Assembly: GCA_026413225.1 (NCBI GenBank)
Contig: CM048591.1
Location: 43,691,303-43,755,302, forward strand
Direction: 5' to 3'
Source: Otis tarda
Taxonomy: Eukaryota; Chordata; Aves; Otidiformes; Otididae
DNA length: 64,000 bases
Shown here: positions 10,067 through 21,200 of the stretch, in pieces
Layout of the letters: each line of letters begins with the position of its first letter
Position numbering within the stretch: position 1 is the stretch's first letter
Made by a program: the position numbers and the translations under genes
Notes under the pieces: model-generated
What the model saw: the letters and a program-made list of their open reading frames with translations, nothing else
Told to the model about the DNA's origin: nothing
Database searches by the model: none

Positions 10067-10126
10067 AGAGTCGTAGTTTAGCCGGAGTCGGGAGCAAGCT
10101 ACGCAGTCCCTCACTCCCTCTCCCCA
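10067..10126 (-). repeat. ERV-B 3' remnant: polypurine tract plus ~47 bp of LTR
   Basis: On the minus strand the env tail is followed by GTGGGGAGAGGGAG (about 10114-10127) and then TGAGGGACTGCG, the expected start of a 3' LTR. It is cut off after about 47 bp at the CR1 junction. Confidence 0.5.
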
Positions 10127-10590
10127 CAGTCCGAGGGAATGGAGTGAATACTGTCATAGCGAGGTTGAATATGCGCTTAGCGACTCCATCAACAATGCCG
10201 TGTATAAACCGTAGCAATAATGGAAACAAACAGAGTGCTACTAAAGCAACAACTATGATAGTTAAACCAATAAACACGATATTTCCCAGCCACTGGGGCA
10301 AACTGAACAGCCCTGAGAACCACCCCCAGTCCTTTAGAACCCTGATGTTGAGTGGAATTGGTGTAATTTGTAAACCTTTCCCAGAAATTAGTCATCATCG
10401 CCCGTTCTGGGAGACTCACAAGCAGGATCATCCTGATCAGGAGAGATATGAGAACATTGCGTTTCCCAATTCCTTTGTTGCTCCTCCAGCCATGGCTGCA
10501 CCAATCGAGCTGGGATCCAGTGGGTTCCTGCATCTGTGGAGATACAAGCATACCCTCGCCCCCACGTCAGAAGGTTGGCTGGACCTTCCC
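10119..10590 (-). pseudogene. env: ERV-B env transmembrane remnant and integrase tail
   Basis: On the minus strand a hydrophobic span (NIVFIGLTIIVVALVALCLF) is followed by a short cytoplasmic tail ending near FTPFPRTVGR. Upstream the frame is shifted, and the surface subunit is absent. At about 10480-10580 a different frame reads WGRGYACIST and PARLVQPWLEEQ, which looks like the C-terminal beta-barrel domain of an integrase. Most of env has therefore been deleted between the pol end and the membrane subunit. Confidence 0.65.
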
Positions 10591-10591
10591 A

Positions 10592-11290
10592 TCATGGACT
10601 TTCCAGCAGGCAGTAGCTAACCTTCGGAAGCACCTTGCCCCCAAATAGCAGTTGTCGCGTAGAGAAATTATTTTGAATAGGAGTAACAGATTGAAGGCCA
10701 GCAAATGACATATGATTCAGTACCACAAGTGCTTTATCGACTAGGACTTCTGGTGAACCCCTCTCTCCCCGCTCTCTTAGGTGCGTAATTTGCGTTTTCA
10801 GAGTACCGTGCGCCCGTTCTATGATCACTTGCCCGGTGCTGTTAAGAGGAATGCCAAAAGAGTGGCGGACTCCCCACATCTGCAGGAAGTGGCGAAACGC
10901 CTGCGACCGGTAGTTAGGCCCATTTTCAGTCTTTGTTTCTCTAGGTATCCCTAGACAGGCAAAAGCCTGGTTCAGGTGCAGGATGGATTTCTGCGCCGTG
11001 GACCTTGTAAATGGACACGCAAAGAGAGCTTGGGAGCAAGTGTCGACTGCAACATGAATGTACTTAGGGCGGCCAAACGGCACGTACTCCGTGATGTCTA
11101 CCTGCCAGATCTGGTTAGGAGCATACCCCCGGGGACTGATGCCTGGGTAGTACAAAGGCTGATTGGGCTTTGCAGCCTGTCATGCTGGACAGGCCGCCAC
11201 TACCGCTCGAGCCTGTGATATGGGCAATTGAAATTGGCGTCGCAGCACATGCGCACCCTGATGGTAAAACATATGGGACTGACAGGCCTG
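10592..11290 (-). pseudogene. pol: ERV-B integrase, broken
   Basis: An N-terminal zinc-finger region (Cys pair in VVAACPA) is followed by an in-frame TGA at 11180-11182, exactly where the last Cys-containing turn should be. It then continues in the same frame (11155-10592) through the core domain. The first catalytic Asp is present (WQVDIT) and the Glu is present (GQVIIERAHGTLK). The middle catalytic Asp is replaced by Glu (KTENGP in place of TDNGP), which would be expected to abolish strand transfer. As found it is inactive on at least two counts. Confidence 0.85.
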
Positions 11291-11605
11291 CTTAAACAGG
11301 TCCGGTACTGGTTCAGCATGCATGGCAAGGGGCGATCCCGCGGCTCGGTCCACCCGGGCATTACCTTCAGTAAGAGGGCCTGGCAGTTGAGTGTGACTGT
11401 GAATGTGGGTGACATAGAAGGGACTGGCTCGCGTTGAAAGGCAGGTGTGCAGGTCCTGGGCAGCCTTGGTCAAGACTGCCAAGGCTCTTGACAACCTGGT
11501 CACCAGAGTGAGGCAATATTCACTGTCGGTGACAATGTTAACTGGCTCGGCGAACCACTGCTCCAGGACTGCCCGAATTGATAATGCAGATGACATGAAT
11601 TTCAT
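11230..11605 (-). pseudogene. pol: ERV-B RNase H fragment
   Basis: The frame shows VTDSEYC (an RNase H catalytic Asp) and HIHSHTQLPGPLTEGNARVD, the C-terminal His/Asp part of retroviral RNase H, running directly into integrase. The N-terminal part of RNase H, the whole RT and the protease are missing. The sequence passes from the second gag zinc knuckle (about 11640) to this fragment within some 35 bp. Confidence 0.8.
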
Positions 11606-11619
11606 TGCAACCCTGAGAA

Positions 11620-13428
11620 AGTGTCACGCGGCATTCGCGCAAATAATGTCCTTTCCTTCCACATTTAAAGCACACCTTTGAGGCTCGAGCCTTCTCACCA
11701 GCTCCCCCCGCTTTCCCAGAGGGACAATCCCTCTTTACATGGCCTATACCCCCACATGGAAAACATCGCCTTCGCTCCGAGCCCCGTCCGTCAGGCCAAC
11801 CACTTGCTTCACTGCTGAGGCAACTGCAGATACTAACGGCTCCACGTCCCTCGCCCTCTCAGCTTTTACACACGCCTCAATCATATGACCCAATGCTGAG
11901 CCTGCCGGTAACCCCTGAAGCACCTTTTTACAGACGTCATTGGCGTTCAAGAAGGCCAGGTCCTTCCCCAAAGGGCCGCTAGCGGCGCTGGGTAGACCAG
12001 AGACGTCAAGGCTCTTGTTAAGGCGATCTAAGAATTCCAAATAGGGTTTATTTGCCTTTTATTTAATCTGCGTGTACGGCAGGCTCCTCGTGTCCATATG
12101 AGCGACCGCCTTTAAAGCTTTCCAGGCCAGAAGACTAGCCTGCTGAAGAATGGCAGGGTCCCAGGTACACTGGCGGCAGGGGTCGATGTGAGCCCCAAAG
12201 CCACGCAACTGGTCCGCCCCCACCCCAAAACATGGGTGATTTGTGGCGGTAGTGAAACCAATGGCGGCATCCACCGTGAAACCCTCCCACTTGCTTTCAA
12301 AGACCACCAGCTGTGCGGGCATAAGAATAGCCTTGCACAGATTACGCCAGTCATAAGGCGTGAAGGCACTGGGCTCAAGTACATCCAGCAAAGCCTCACA
12401 GGTGGGGCTGCTTAACCCTGAGGTGGCTGTCGTGTTATGGATTTCCACAACAACCTTCCAGTTGATGGGCTCCCACCTAGCCCCACCGGGACCCCTCACC
12501 ACTGGGAAGGCCATCAGGTCTCCCTCCTGGGGGACATCCGGTAAAATCAAAGTCGCATGAGCTACCCCTTGGAGGGCGCAGTTCTTAACGACAAACTGCC
12601 AGTGGTGGCGGGGTCAGGGCCTGGCGAGGACTCATCCGGACCCGAGGGGAGGGGCAGACCCTCCGCCAGGGCCGGCAGGGATGACCGCCTCAACAGCTCC
12701 TGGGCCAGCCTCCCCGAATTAACTGCCGAACAACGGACTTCTGAGAGCAAACGGTGCACTAAGTCCTTCCCCGATCCCAACGACAACTGCGGACCCACCA
12801 ATGGGGGTAGAGGAACGTTCTCCGGCCTGGCCGAGGGCATGCTCGCGTCTGTGGGCAAGTCCTCGTAGGCTGGTGGCGCAGAGGGCAGAGGCCCCGCCCC
12901 AGCAGGCATCACCGGAAAGTTGGGCTCCCCCCCAAAGAATGCATCAGCCGCGGTGTCTCCTTTCCCCAGTGGGAGGGTGCTAGGACCCAGCTCCGCGTCC
13001 CGCGGCTCTTTGGGCACCACCTGGAAACTGGCTTCTGCCTCACTATCGCTCCACGCATCACTGCCAGCCCGACCGTCGGAATCCGAGTTGGGTCACTTTT
13101 CACTCACTGGATTCCCGCAAACCACTGAGACCACGGCTTGCCAGACAGTCCGAATATCGCGGACCTTCTCAAGGCACCTCTAGACCGCCCCCCACTCGGG
13201 AATAAAGGACAGGGCAGTTTTGTTCCCTGCGGTGGCAGAAGCTAAGAGCTGCCCTCCCACCGCTACTACCTTTTCCAGATCCATCGCCCACAAAGGTTGT
13301 TGGATCATCCCCTTATGTATCATCCATTGGATGAGATCCTCCATACCGCTAGAGGAGACCTCCTTGTCCACCTCCGTAGCCAGTACCTTCAGAACCTTCA
13401 CAGTTTGCTTGACGGATACCATCGACAT
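11620..13428 (-). pseudogene. gag: ERV-B gag, broken
   Basis: It starts at ATG 13428 with a matrix-like segment (VKQTVKVLKVLATEVDKEV). In-frame stops follow at TAG 13180-13182 and TGA 13093-13095. A spacer then carries overlapping late-domain motifs PSAP and PPAY (in LPSAPPAYEDLP, about 12865-12900). A frameshift lies near 12560, then capsid (MAFPVVRGPGGARWEPINW onward), another stop at 12059-12061, and the capsid C-terminal domain (LEFLDRLNKSL). Two CCHC knuckles end the gene: CFPCGGIGHVKRDC (about 11720-11765) and CFKCGRKGHYLREC (about 11640-11685) in a shifted frame. This is a class II ERV clearly different from ERV-A. Confidence 0.85.
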
Positions 13429-13490
13429 GATGAAGTCTGGATTACCCCGAACCCCGCTCGCTTTGGTACACCAAAAACCCTATCCGTCAG

Positions 13491-13508
13491 ATCACATCGG
13501 GGTCACCA
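13491..13508 (-). promoter_or_regulatory. ERV-B primer-binding site, tRNA-Trp type
   Basis: On the minus strand TGGTGACCCCGATGTGAT, two bases downstream of the LTR end. It has one mismatch to the tRNA-Trp site of avian leukosis-type viruses, at a different position from the ERV-A mismatch. Confidence 0.9.
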
Positions 13509-13510
13509 CT

Positions 13511-13845
13511 TGTCGCTGTGCGACAACGGACTGACCCACCCTGACGGACCCACCCTACTGGGATCCCATCCCGGGGAGAGAGACATAGACACAGATGCCG
13601 TGGAGTCAGCTCTCAATTTACTGCTGTGTCACGTCGCAATATATACCCGCTACGCACGCAAACGCACCCGCCCCCTGCGCCCGTGCACCTATCCCTGCCT
13701 AGCACGCGAATTGTTGCTCACGTGAATGCACCCGCCCCCTGCGCCCGTGCACCAATCCGCGCCTAGCGCCGGAATTGTTGCGGACCGCCCTTCCTGTGGA
13801 CCTGCAGCCCCGCTCCTAGCCCTGTTGCTGACTTGCAGGGCCCCA
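13511..13845 (-). repeat. ERV-B LTR
   Basis: About 335 bp, TG...CA on the minus strand. It contains a TATATAT box (about 13639-13646 region), an AGTAAA-type poly(A) signal (13618-13623) and a 64-bp tandem repeat in U3. The left end is fixed by the primer site. The right end (13845) is inferred from the TG and the purine tract next to it. Unlike a normal 5' LTR it is preceded by env-tail sequence. Confidence 0.7.
13665..13792 (-). repeat. 64-bp tandem duplication in ERV-B U3
   Basis: Units 13665-13728 and 13729-13792 both begin CACCCGCCCCCTGCGCCCGT and share the AATTGTTGC end, with about ten differences. Their place upstream of the TATA box is that of a retroviral enhancer duplication. Confidence 0.8.
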
Positions 13846-13905
13846 TGCTCTCCCCACGGTCCGAGGGAATGAGGGAGAGAGGGCATATAACAAAGCCTTG
13901 AGGTT
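13846..13905 (-). pseudogene. Second copy of the ERV-B env tail and polypurine tract
   Basis: On the minus strand CCAACCTC...ATTCCCTCGGACCGTGGGGAGAG aligns with the env tail at 10119-10170, with one gap region. So env-tail sequence stands upstream of the LTR as well as at the far end of the element. Confidence 0.6.
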
Positions 13906-14160
13906 GGAGATACGGACATTACCGTGCTGGGCAAAACAGACTCAACTTGGGGAAAATGATTTCCATTTCTTCATAATGAAACCAAAGCAGGATAATGAGC
14001 GAGAAAAAAAACGCCAACTTCCCAGCACCCCTCTCATATTCCAGGGCTTAACTTCATTCCAAATTATCTCCACGTCCTTCCCTCTGTGCGGCACAGGCAG
14101 AACAGGGAATGGGGGTTGTGGTCAGTTCATCACACACTGCCTTCTGCTGCTCTGTCCTGC
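13906..14160 (-). mobile_element. Fragment of a class III-like (ERVL-type) LTR
   Basis: Its reverse complement matches the 3' half of the solo LTR at 61140-61335 in order. Matching blocks include the GAACTGACC start, CATTATCCTGCTTTGGTTT, CCCCAAGTTGAGTCTGTTTTGCC and the following GTAATG/GTAACT. It is sandwiched between the ERV-B env-tail piece and a CR1 fragment. Confidence 0.75.
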
Positions 14161-14540
14161 TAGGCTGTGAGCGCACTTTGCCAGCTGATGCCTAGCTTTT
14201 CAACCACCAGTCTTTACGAATGATGTCGCAATCGAAAGTCGCTAGCCAGCCAGCCTTCGTCATTCACGAACGTATTAAACAGTGTTGGTCACAGTACAGA
14301 CCCCTGACAGACCCCACTTGTCACTCATCTCCATCTGGACATTAAGCTGTTGACCTATGACCATCCTACCAATTCCTCATCCACCAAATAATCCACCCAT
14401 CAAATCCATATCTCTCCATTTTAGAGAGAAGTATATTGTGGGGGACAGTGTCAAAGGCCTTACAGAAGCCTAGATAGATGACATCCATAGCTCATCCCTT
14501 GTCCTCTGATGTACTCACTCCCTCATAGGTTTGCACTCAC
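14160..14540 (-). mobile_element. CR1 LINE fragment with internal deletion
   Basis: It begins with wording homologous to 9570-9640 (GCTGTGAGCGCAC...), is broken by unrelated DNA near 14215-14270, and resumes with the CR1 antisense block around CAGACCCCTGACAGACCCCACTTG. It then reads past the point where the 9083-10066 copy stops. Confidence 0.8.
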
Positions 14541-15354
14541 AAGTCACTTGCAGTCAGTACTCTGCAGCCCAGTGTGGTGGTTTTAGACTCCCAGTGCTGA
14601 GGGAATGGGCGCATGGCCATGAGCTCATTATGCATATCATCCCACTGAACAGGCTCCCCACTTCCTTACACAAAGCTTGTCGAGAAACCAGGTGTGAACA
14701 GTTTTCTAAATAAGTGTGAGCCACAGCAGCACTAGGAAACACCCTTATCTCCCATTTTGGATCCACATCCTTTCCAGATATGAGAGCTCACTGTCTGGTT
14801 CTTGCAATGCCCCGGGAAACACCCTCTCTCTCACTGCTTCCGGACCTATCTCCTCTACCTCAAAATGCTAAGAACTCACTGAGTTTCCACATCCATATGG
14901 TAGCTCAAAAACACACCATCTAATCTGTGCACACCAGCCAAAACACAACACATGCACAAAAATGCACCAGCATTAGTTGCAGCTGCAGGGCTTTATGGAC
15001 CCCCAACATAGGTCATGACGTGGAGAACCAGAGACTTCCAGGCAGAGCTACAGCAGTTTTACATGAGGAGCAAAGGTGATGTGACTTCAGGTGTAGGAGA
15101 CTAGGGTAGACTTGGGTCTGAAGAGAAATTCTCATGCACAGTGGAGGGATTTTGTGCTCTAGGAGGCTTACGGGCCCTCCTACAGTCAACACAAAAAGAA
15201 GCATGAGCAAGAGTTAGCAGTGGGGAGCTGCAGGGGTGGCTTCTGTTTGGAGAGGTCAGGGGCTGTCCCATGCCAGACATGTTTGGTTCCAGCAAACGCT
15301 AGAATGGACCCGCCAGTGGTCAGAGAGAAGCAGTCCATCAGTCAGGCTGGTGGT
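14541..15354. other. No gene recognised
   Basis: Open frames here are short and lack domains. The right part (about 15000-15350) could be the poorly conserved 5' portion of the LTR fragment that follows. Confidence 0.4.
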
Positions 15355-15490
15355 GCCTCTGGGAAAATGTATTTAAGAAAGAGTAAAAAATGTCTCTCAC
15401 CAGTTTTGAGAGAGAGGAGTGAGAAAAATGTGAGATAAACAGCCCTGTAGACGTCAAGGTCAGTGAAGAAGGAGGAGAGGGGTACTCCAC
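15355..15490 (+). mobile_element. Fragment of the class III-like LTR
   Basis: It carries the TATTTAAG box (15370-15377) and the 20-mer CAAGGTCAGTGAAGAAGGAG, both also present in the solo LTR at 60547 and 60800 in the same orientation and order. Confidence 0.7.
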
Positions 15491-16946
15491 AAGAGAAATA
15501 TTTGGAGTTGTTTGAACAAATTGGAATATTACAAAGCGTTTTGGGCTGATCCTGTGTGAAACATCAACATACTGTATCTTGGACAAACTGAAAGCTTCCT
15601 GATGCAGTGTTGTTTTGTAGAAACTGCACTTTCAATTGTAAAAACATTTAAAAAATCCAGACCGGTTTCTGTGGCCAAGACGTATCTGTCAGTTTCTTAC
15701 TGATGACTCTGTAGTTTGAATGCTATAAACATCAACTTTGTCTTGGAAGATAATATCACTTTAAAATTCTAGTTAAAGCCGACAAGAGCTGAGAGTGCTC
15801 GGCGTAGACCTTTTAGTTTTAGATTAGCCAAGTCATCAATTTGAGACAGGAATAGACCAAATAAATATGACAAAGTAGAAATGAAAAATTGTCTTTTAGA
15901 AATACTCTGCCATTTATTCAAAACAGACCAAGCAGAACACCTGGCTTCTTAATATAGAACAGTAGTTGGGGCAGCTCCATTAGGGGAAATTGATTTCGGC
16001 AGAGATAGTCTTGGAAAAAAAGTAATTTAAAAAAAACGTCATATGGAATCACTTGTTATTCCCTCCTCTTCCTTTTCAAATCTGCTTCAGGGAAAAATCT
16101 CTCAGGAGCAAGAGCTTAAACATCGCTTCCTTGTGTCTGCTTCCAACACAATTTTTCATGCTCTACTTCTGATTAAAGGATCTGTTCTCATCAGGTTTGC
16201 ACAAACATCACATTTCATGGTTTCCAGATTCTAGCTCTAATTCCTTTGGCTACTATTCCTCTCCTTGTTATTCTTCACCTCCTGTAAAATAAATGACTAC
16301 CTCATGTGAATCGCTTATTTAATGTCCAAATTCAGTTAAAAGCATTGCGCTGGGAGGAATGAAAAATGAAGATCTCAACGTCATTGAAAACAGAATTATT
16401 ACTAAGGGCTAGGGCTCCATTGCTCCCCTTTATACATAGCTACTTCTGTCTATGAAAATGTGTTGTAGTTGTTTTTTTCACCATTGAGTCTCATTCTGTA
16501 AAAAGCCAGTGAGGAGGCTTTTCCTCTTCATTAATATTCACAGCACGACTGAATACATTTTCAATTTCAGTGGCTGGAGTCCGGCATCTTGTGAGGTCAA
16601 ATGTTTTCTTGGTCACATAAGCAGAGATTAATTTTGGTAGGAAACCAAAACTGAAAGTGGGATGGTAAAACTTCTGCTTTGATAGAAAATTAAATCTCCA
16701 GCTCAGGAAAACAGAATCAAGCTGATTGTTGTCATGATGTTTCAAAAAATAAAAATTCACATCCTAGAATTACTTGGGCTTCGTGTAGCAACCTTCAGTA
16801 AATTGTTACATTTCTCTGCAAATACCAGAGGAATGAAACTACACTTCATTCACCCTTTTTCTGCCTTGCCTTCTTGTCTGTCTTGCCTCTATACATCTTA
16901 TGCTTCTTAGGAAGGACAGATATAATTTATTTTCTCTGTATGTTTC
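15491..16946. other. AT-rich, no gene or repeat recognised
   Basis: Only short open frames without domains or codon-like composition. Confidence 0.4.
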
Positions 16947-17118
16947 ACAGAATCACAGAATGCTTGAGGCTGGAAGGGACCTCTGGAGGTCATCTGGTCT
17001 GACCCCCCTGTTCAAGCAGAGCCACTTGGAGCAGGTTGTCCAGGGCCATGTCCAGATGGCTTTCGAAGATCTCCAAGGATGGAGATTCCACCACCTCTCT
17101 GGGCAACCTTTGCCAGTG
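16947..17118 (-). mobile_element. CR1 3'-end fragment
   Basis: It starts with CACAGAATCACAGAATG and GGCTGGAAGGGACCTCTGG, the reverse complement of a CR1 3' end, and then reads into the hairpin region to CCACCACCTCTCTGGGCAAC. Confidence 0.9.
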
Positions 17119-18097
17119 CGCAGTCAGAGTTTATACAAACTTTATAAATGTTTTATAAACTTCTTATATAAGCTTATACAAAATTTATACATTGCTTAGC
17201 ACAAAGAGTCCTCTCCTTGTCTGGTAAGTGGAAGCTACCTAAAATAAAGAAGAAGAAGATCACAAGGGATCACAAGGGTAAATGAGGGAGTATTTGGGAT
17301 CCAGGAGCAGGTAACAAAACACTTGAGTACAAAATTATACATGTAGTCATATTGTCATAGATGAGGAGTTAAAGAGTGTTTTATCTGCTTATTGCTGCTT
17401 GAAGCACTTCAGTCGCTCTTGAAACAGCATGAAAATGGTCAGCAGCAGGTCGGAGAGTTCACTGTCTGCCTAATGAAGAAAGGCTTTAAATCACTATTCT
17501 AACACTGTGCAAGTAAACACATATGTTACTAATATGAGATGGTGTATACTGTGTTGTACTGCTGTATAACACACAGATTGTGTGTTGCCTCTGAGACGTC
17601 CGTGTTAGGTCTAAGTCTGGCTGAAAAGCAGGGTGTTTTTTGGACAGGGGGAGGTCATCAGGAAGACAGCCGTTCTGTTGGAAGACTGGGCTTTGCTCCT
17701 AGCAGCAGTGGAAAAGTCACTTTTTCTTTCTGAGCTTGTTTCCTTCACACATTTGCCTACTTGGATCACAGGTAACTGGGGGCTGAGTTTGCCTCACAGT
17801 CCAGGTGGTAGCTTTTAGCAGTAGTTTTGGCTGCAATCTCTCCTTTCTAATTCAGATAGTTTTTCAAAATTATTCACAAAGCACAAACCTTCTCCAAAAG
17901 ACTGAGCCTTTGGTTTTGCCTCAGCAAAAACAATTAACCAGGCAAGCTAACACCCTTAACAGCCTGATTTGGGATAGAGGGAAGAAAAACTGGCATGAGC
18001 CTGAAGATTGCATTCATTTCTTTAGTCTGGGATTTACTTGTCATGGACCACCCCCAGCTGTCAGTAGTAGATAAGTATGTATCTGTGTCTGTGTATG
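17119..18097. other. No gene recognised
   Basis: Unique-looking DNA between two CR1 3' ends; short open frames only. Confidence 0.4.
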
Positions 18098-18230
18098 TTT
18101 CATAGAATCGTAGAATTGTAGAATGGTTTGGGTTGGAAGGGACCTAAAAGTTCCAATCCCCATGCCATGGGCAGGGACACCTTCCACTAGACCAGGTTGC
18201 TCAAAACCCTGTCCAACCTGGGCTGGTTTA
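18098..18230 (-). mobile_element. CR1 3'-end fragment
   Basis: CATAGAATCGTAGAATTGTAG followed by GGTTTGGGTTGGAAGGGACC is the reverse-complement CR1 tail. It ends near the CTGTCCAACCTGG block. Confidence 0.9.
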
Positions 18231-21200
18231 TTTGTGTGTATAGCACTAAACAGCTACAAAGAACAGGAGAGTGTCTTATTAAATGCTGGTTATTTAACCA
18301 GTTTACATTCTCTACCATGCTGTTTATTTGGCTCCAGTGTACATAAACAGTATCATCAATAGTGTGTTGCACTATATCAGCCTCAACTAAACATGAAATA
18401 CTCTAGGAAACTTCTATCTTTTGTTAGACCAATATAAATCCACAGGAGAATAAAATCAGTGAAGGTACTGTTTTCTTAGATCATCAGAGGTTCAGATTAT
18501 CCAGATCATGCTACCCATTGCTAAGCATGTATATATTCCATCAGTGTTTTTAACTGTATTGTTATGCAGCTATAAGAAAAATTTCAGAGAATGAACCTTT
18601 CTCCTGCCACTATATATTTTACATATATTGCCTTTCAATTATATTGCCAGTAAACATATGCAAAGAAAAATAAAGCAGATAGAGCTCTGATCTGTGAATG
18701 TTTTGTATCCTTGGAGCTGTATTTTCAGTCATGGGGAAGCTTCAGAAAGAAGAAAAAGTTCTAAGAAGGAAACAACACTATAGTCTTTGCATTTTTATTT
18801 CAGGAAAATTGCCAGCAACATACTCAGCGCAGTTCTCTGGAAATGTTTGACTGTTGCCCATCTTTTTCCAGCATAAGCACCACAAGGAAAGGGACCTGTT
18901 AATATTCTATTTTGGCCTTTTTTCTCTTTATTTGCAAAATGCCCTCACACAAGATGGATGAACATCAAAAAAGCTGATGACAGGTGTTGATCCAGTTATA
19001 TAGATTCAGTTTAACACGGAGTAACTCACATGGACAGTTCACAGGACAAGTGCATAGACAGAATAAAACCACAAAGTCACAGTTTATAGAGTTTTCAGAC
19101 AAGCTGTTTATATCAGTATTAATGTGATAACTTTTTCTAACCAGAGAAGTATATCCTATGAAATATTTTATGAGTAGCATAACAAATACCTTCCTTCAAG
19201 TTTAATTTATCAAGTCAAAGTCTTTTGTACTGCTCAAAATACACAGCTTTCCATATAAATTTAGAGTGATTTTTTTTCAGCCTTTTTAATCAGTGCTGGG
19301 GACAGAGATCATCTCTGATTTAATCTGTGATAATCCTTTCATTCATGGCACAGCAGCACTGAATTTTAACCCAAACCAGGCGAGCTGTATTCTATTTTTA
19401 GATATATATATATATTGGTCTCTAAATGAACTCAAGAGGTGTGTCCTTGCATCCAAGAGCAAGTTTTGGCTTTCAGACAAAAGTTTTTCTTCTCGTTTTC
19501 AGTCCAAATCAGATAAAGCTGTTTTTCTGTGACTTCACCTAGTGGTTTGAAGGGAGAAAAAATTATGTCACCTTTGTGCTAAAATTAGACATTTTCTTCT
19601 ATCATAGGTAGAGAGCACACTCTCAATCATTAAGCAATCAATAATTAACAAGTAATTGAATAATGAATTAAAGAGTCAAGCCTTCTTCTTGTAAACCTAT
19701 AGAGATCTCCTTACCTTTATTTGGGTAATTGTAATTAAAGTGACCTTGTGCTTATGCTTTGATAAGGACAGGGCCAAAATTAAAACAGCATCAAGAAGCT
19801 TTTTGGAACGATGGAAAACATTTTTAACTTCATGTATTTTTAGTAAGGAGATTAATTAGCCGTCCAGACATGAACAAAGCGTAACCTGGCGAATCGTGAT
19901 TAAAAACATTGCCATGGTTGGAACTACTGAAGTGATGGGATTCAAAGGTTTGTTTTTGCTAAATCACAGTGAGCTTTCACTGAGACAATCAGTAGTGCTA
20001 ATTATACTCATTAAGTCCTTTCTTAGAATCAGAAATTCAGACTTTGGCCTCATGTGGCTTTGGCACTAACAGATGCTCACGTAAAATCCCCGAGAGTCAT
20101 TTGCTCATTTTTGTTTGTTTAGGGCTCTTCCTCCTTCCTCTCATCTCTCATTTCAACATGGTGTAGCTATACTTTTTTCTCCTCAAACTTTCAAAAACAA
20201 TTCAGCCTCAGGCAAAGCCCACGCATACAGCTTCAGGCTGGTAGGAGAAAGAGGAAGTTAGGAGTGAGTCACACCAGAGACATGGATGACTGACTGGAGG
20301 GCTCTGGGTAGGGTTATGCGTCAAGCTTCCCAAGTGCTTTTCCTCTGTAGATCTCACAGAAGTTCACAGATGTTAAGAACGATTAGTCATGCTGAAGGAC
20401 CTGACATACGTTAAACGCACGTTAAACGTCTTTCCTAAGACCTCGCAGTAAGCTGCAGCTTTACAAACAATTGAAGCCAGGCCATAAGATTTCCGGTGCC
20501 AGGCATTTTTTTCCAGTGTGTCATTGCCCTTCAGTACATTGCTGATGATTGTTTTTGAGCAGTGTAAATATTGTGAAGCACAGAAGGAGCATGACATCCA
20601 AGACTTCTGAAGTCAGGCTCTGAAATCCATTTAGTGCTATACTTAAATAAATAACTACGCTTGTGAACACTCTACAGTAGGCAAATGCTGCCACAGACGT
20701 CAGTGAAGCAGCCTTCCCACTCCTTTCTAGATGATAAAATAATCACAAAAATAAAGCTGCTTTCTCTAACCAGAATTATTTTCCTTTCTCCACTCCCCTC
20801 TTCATTGCACCAGTTTCATACTTCCCATGCTTTCCCTCAACACCTTTACTACCACATAAGCCCTTAAAACTTCAATGATGGTGTTTTGCCCTCCCATCTC
20901 TAAAGGTAACAGTCCAAAATGCCTTCTTCCTTAGCTGCAGCCACCTCTCTGCTTTCTCTCTGTGCTTCAAATACCCACTTTTAAATGTGTTTCTCTTAGG
21001 CTAAATGAAAAAGGTGACTAATGTGCTCTTAAAACCTCTTTTCTAGACTTGTATCTGTCTTGGAGCACAAAATAAACCAGTCATCAACACGGGAGTAGAG
21101 ACTCCAGGCTGGACAGCTGCTCTCCTCTTCAACTTTCAAGTTACTCCTCTTTACTTCTTTTCCTTTCCACTGGTTTTCATTTCGTCAAATTACAAGGAAG

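Larger units (their letters stand above)
10067..13905 (-). mobile_element. ERV-B: rearranged class II provirus
   Basis: The order on the minus strand is env tail, polypurine tract, LTR, primer site, gag, truncated RNase H, integrase, membrane part of env, polypurine tract and 47 bp of LTR. Protease, RT and most of env are missing. The env-LTR-gag junction implies a tandem array or LTR recombination before truncation. No target duplication can be recognised. Confidence 0.75.

Noticed and set aside
13906-14160. Polypyrimidine/GC patch as a gene promoter
   Set aside because: It aligns with the class III-like LTR at 61140-61335.
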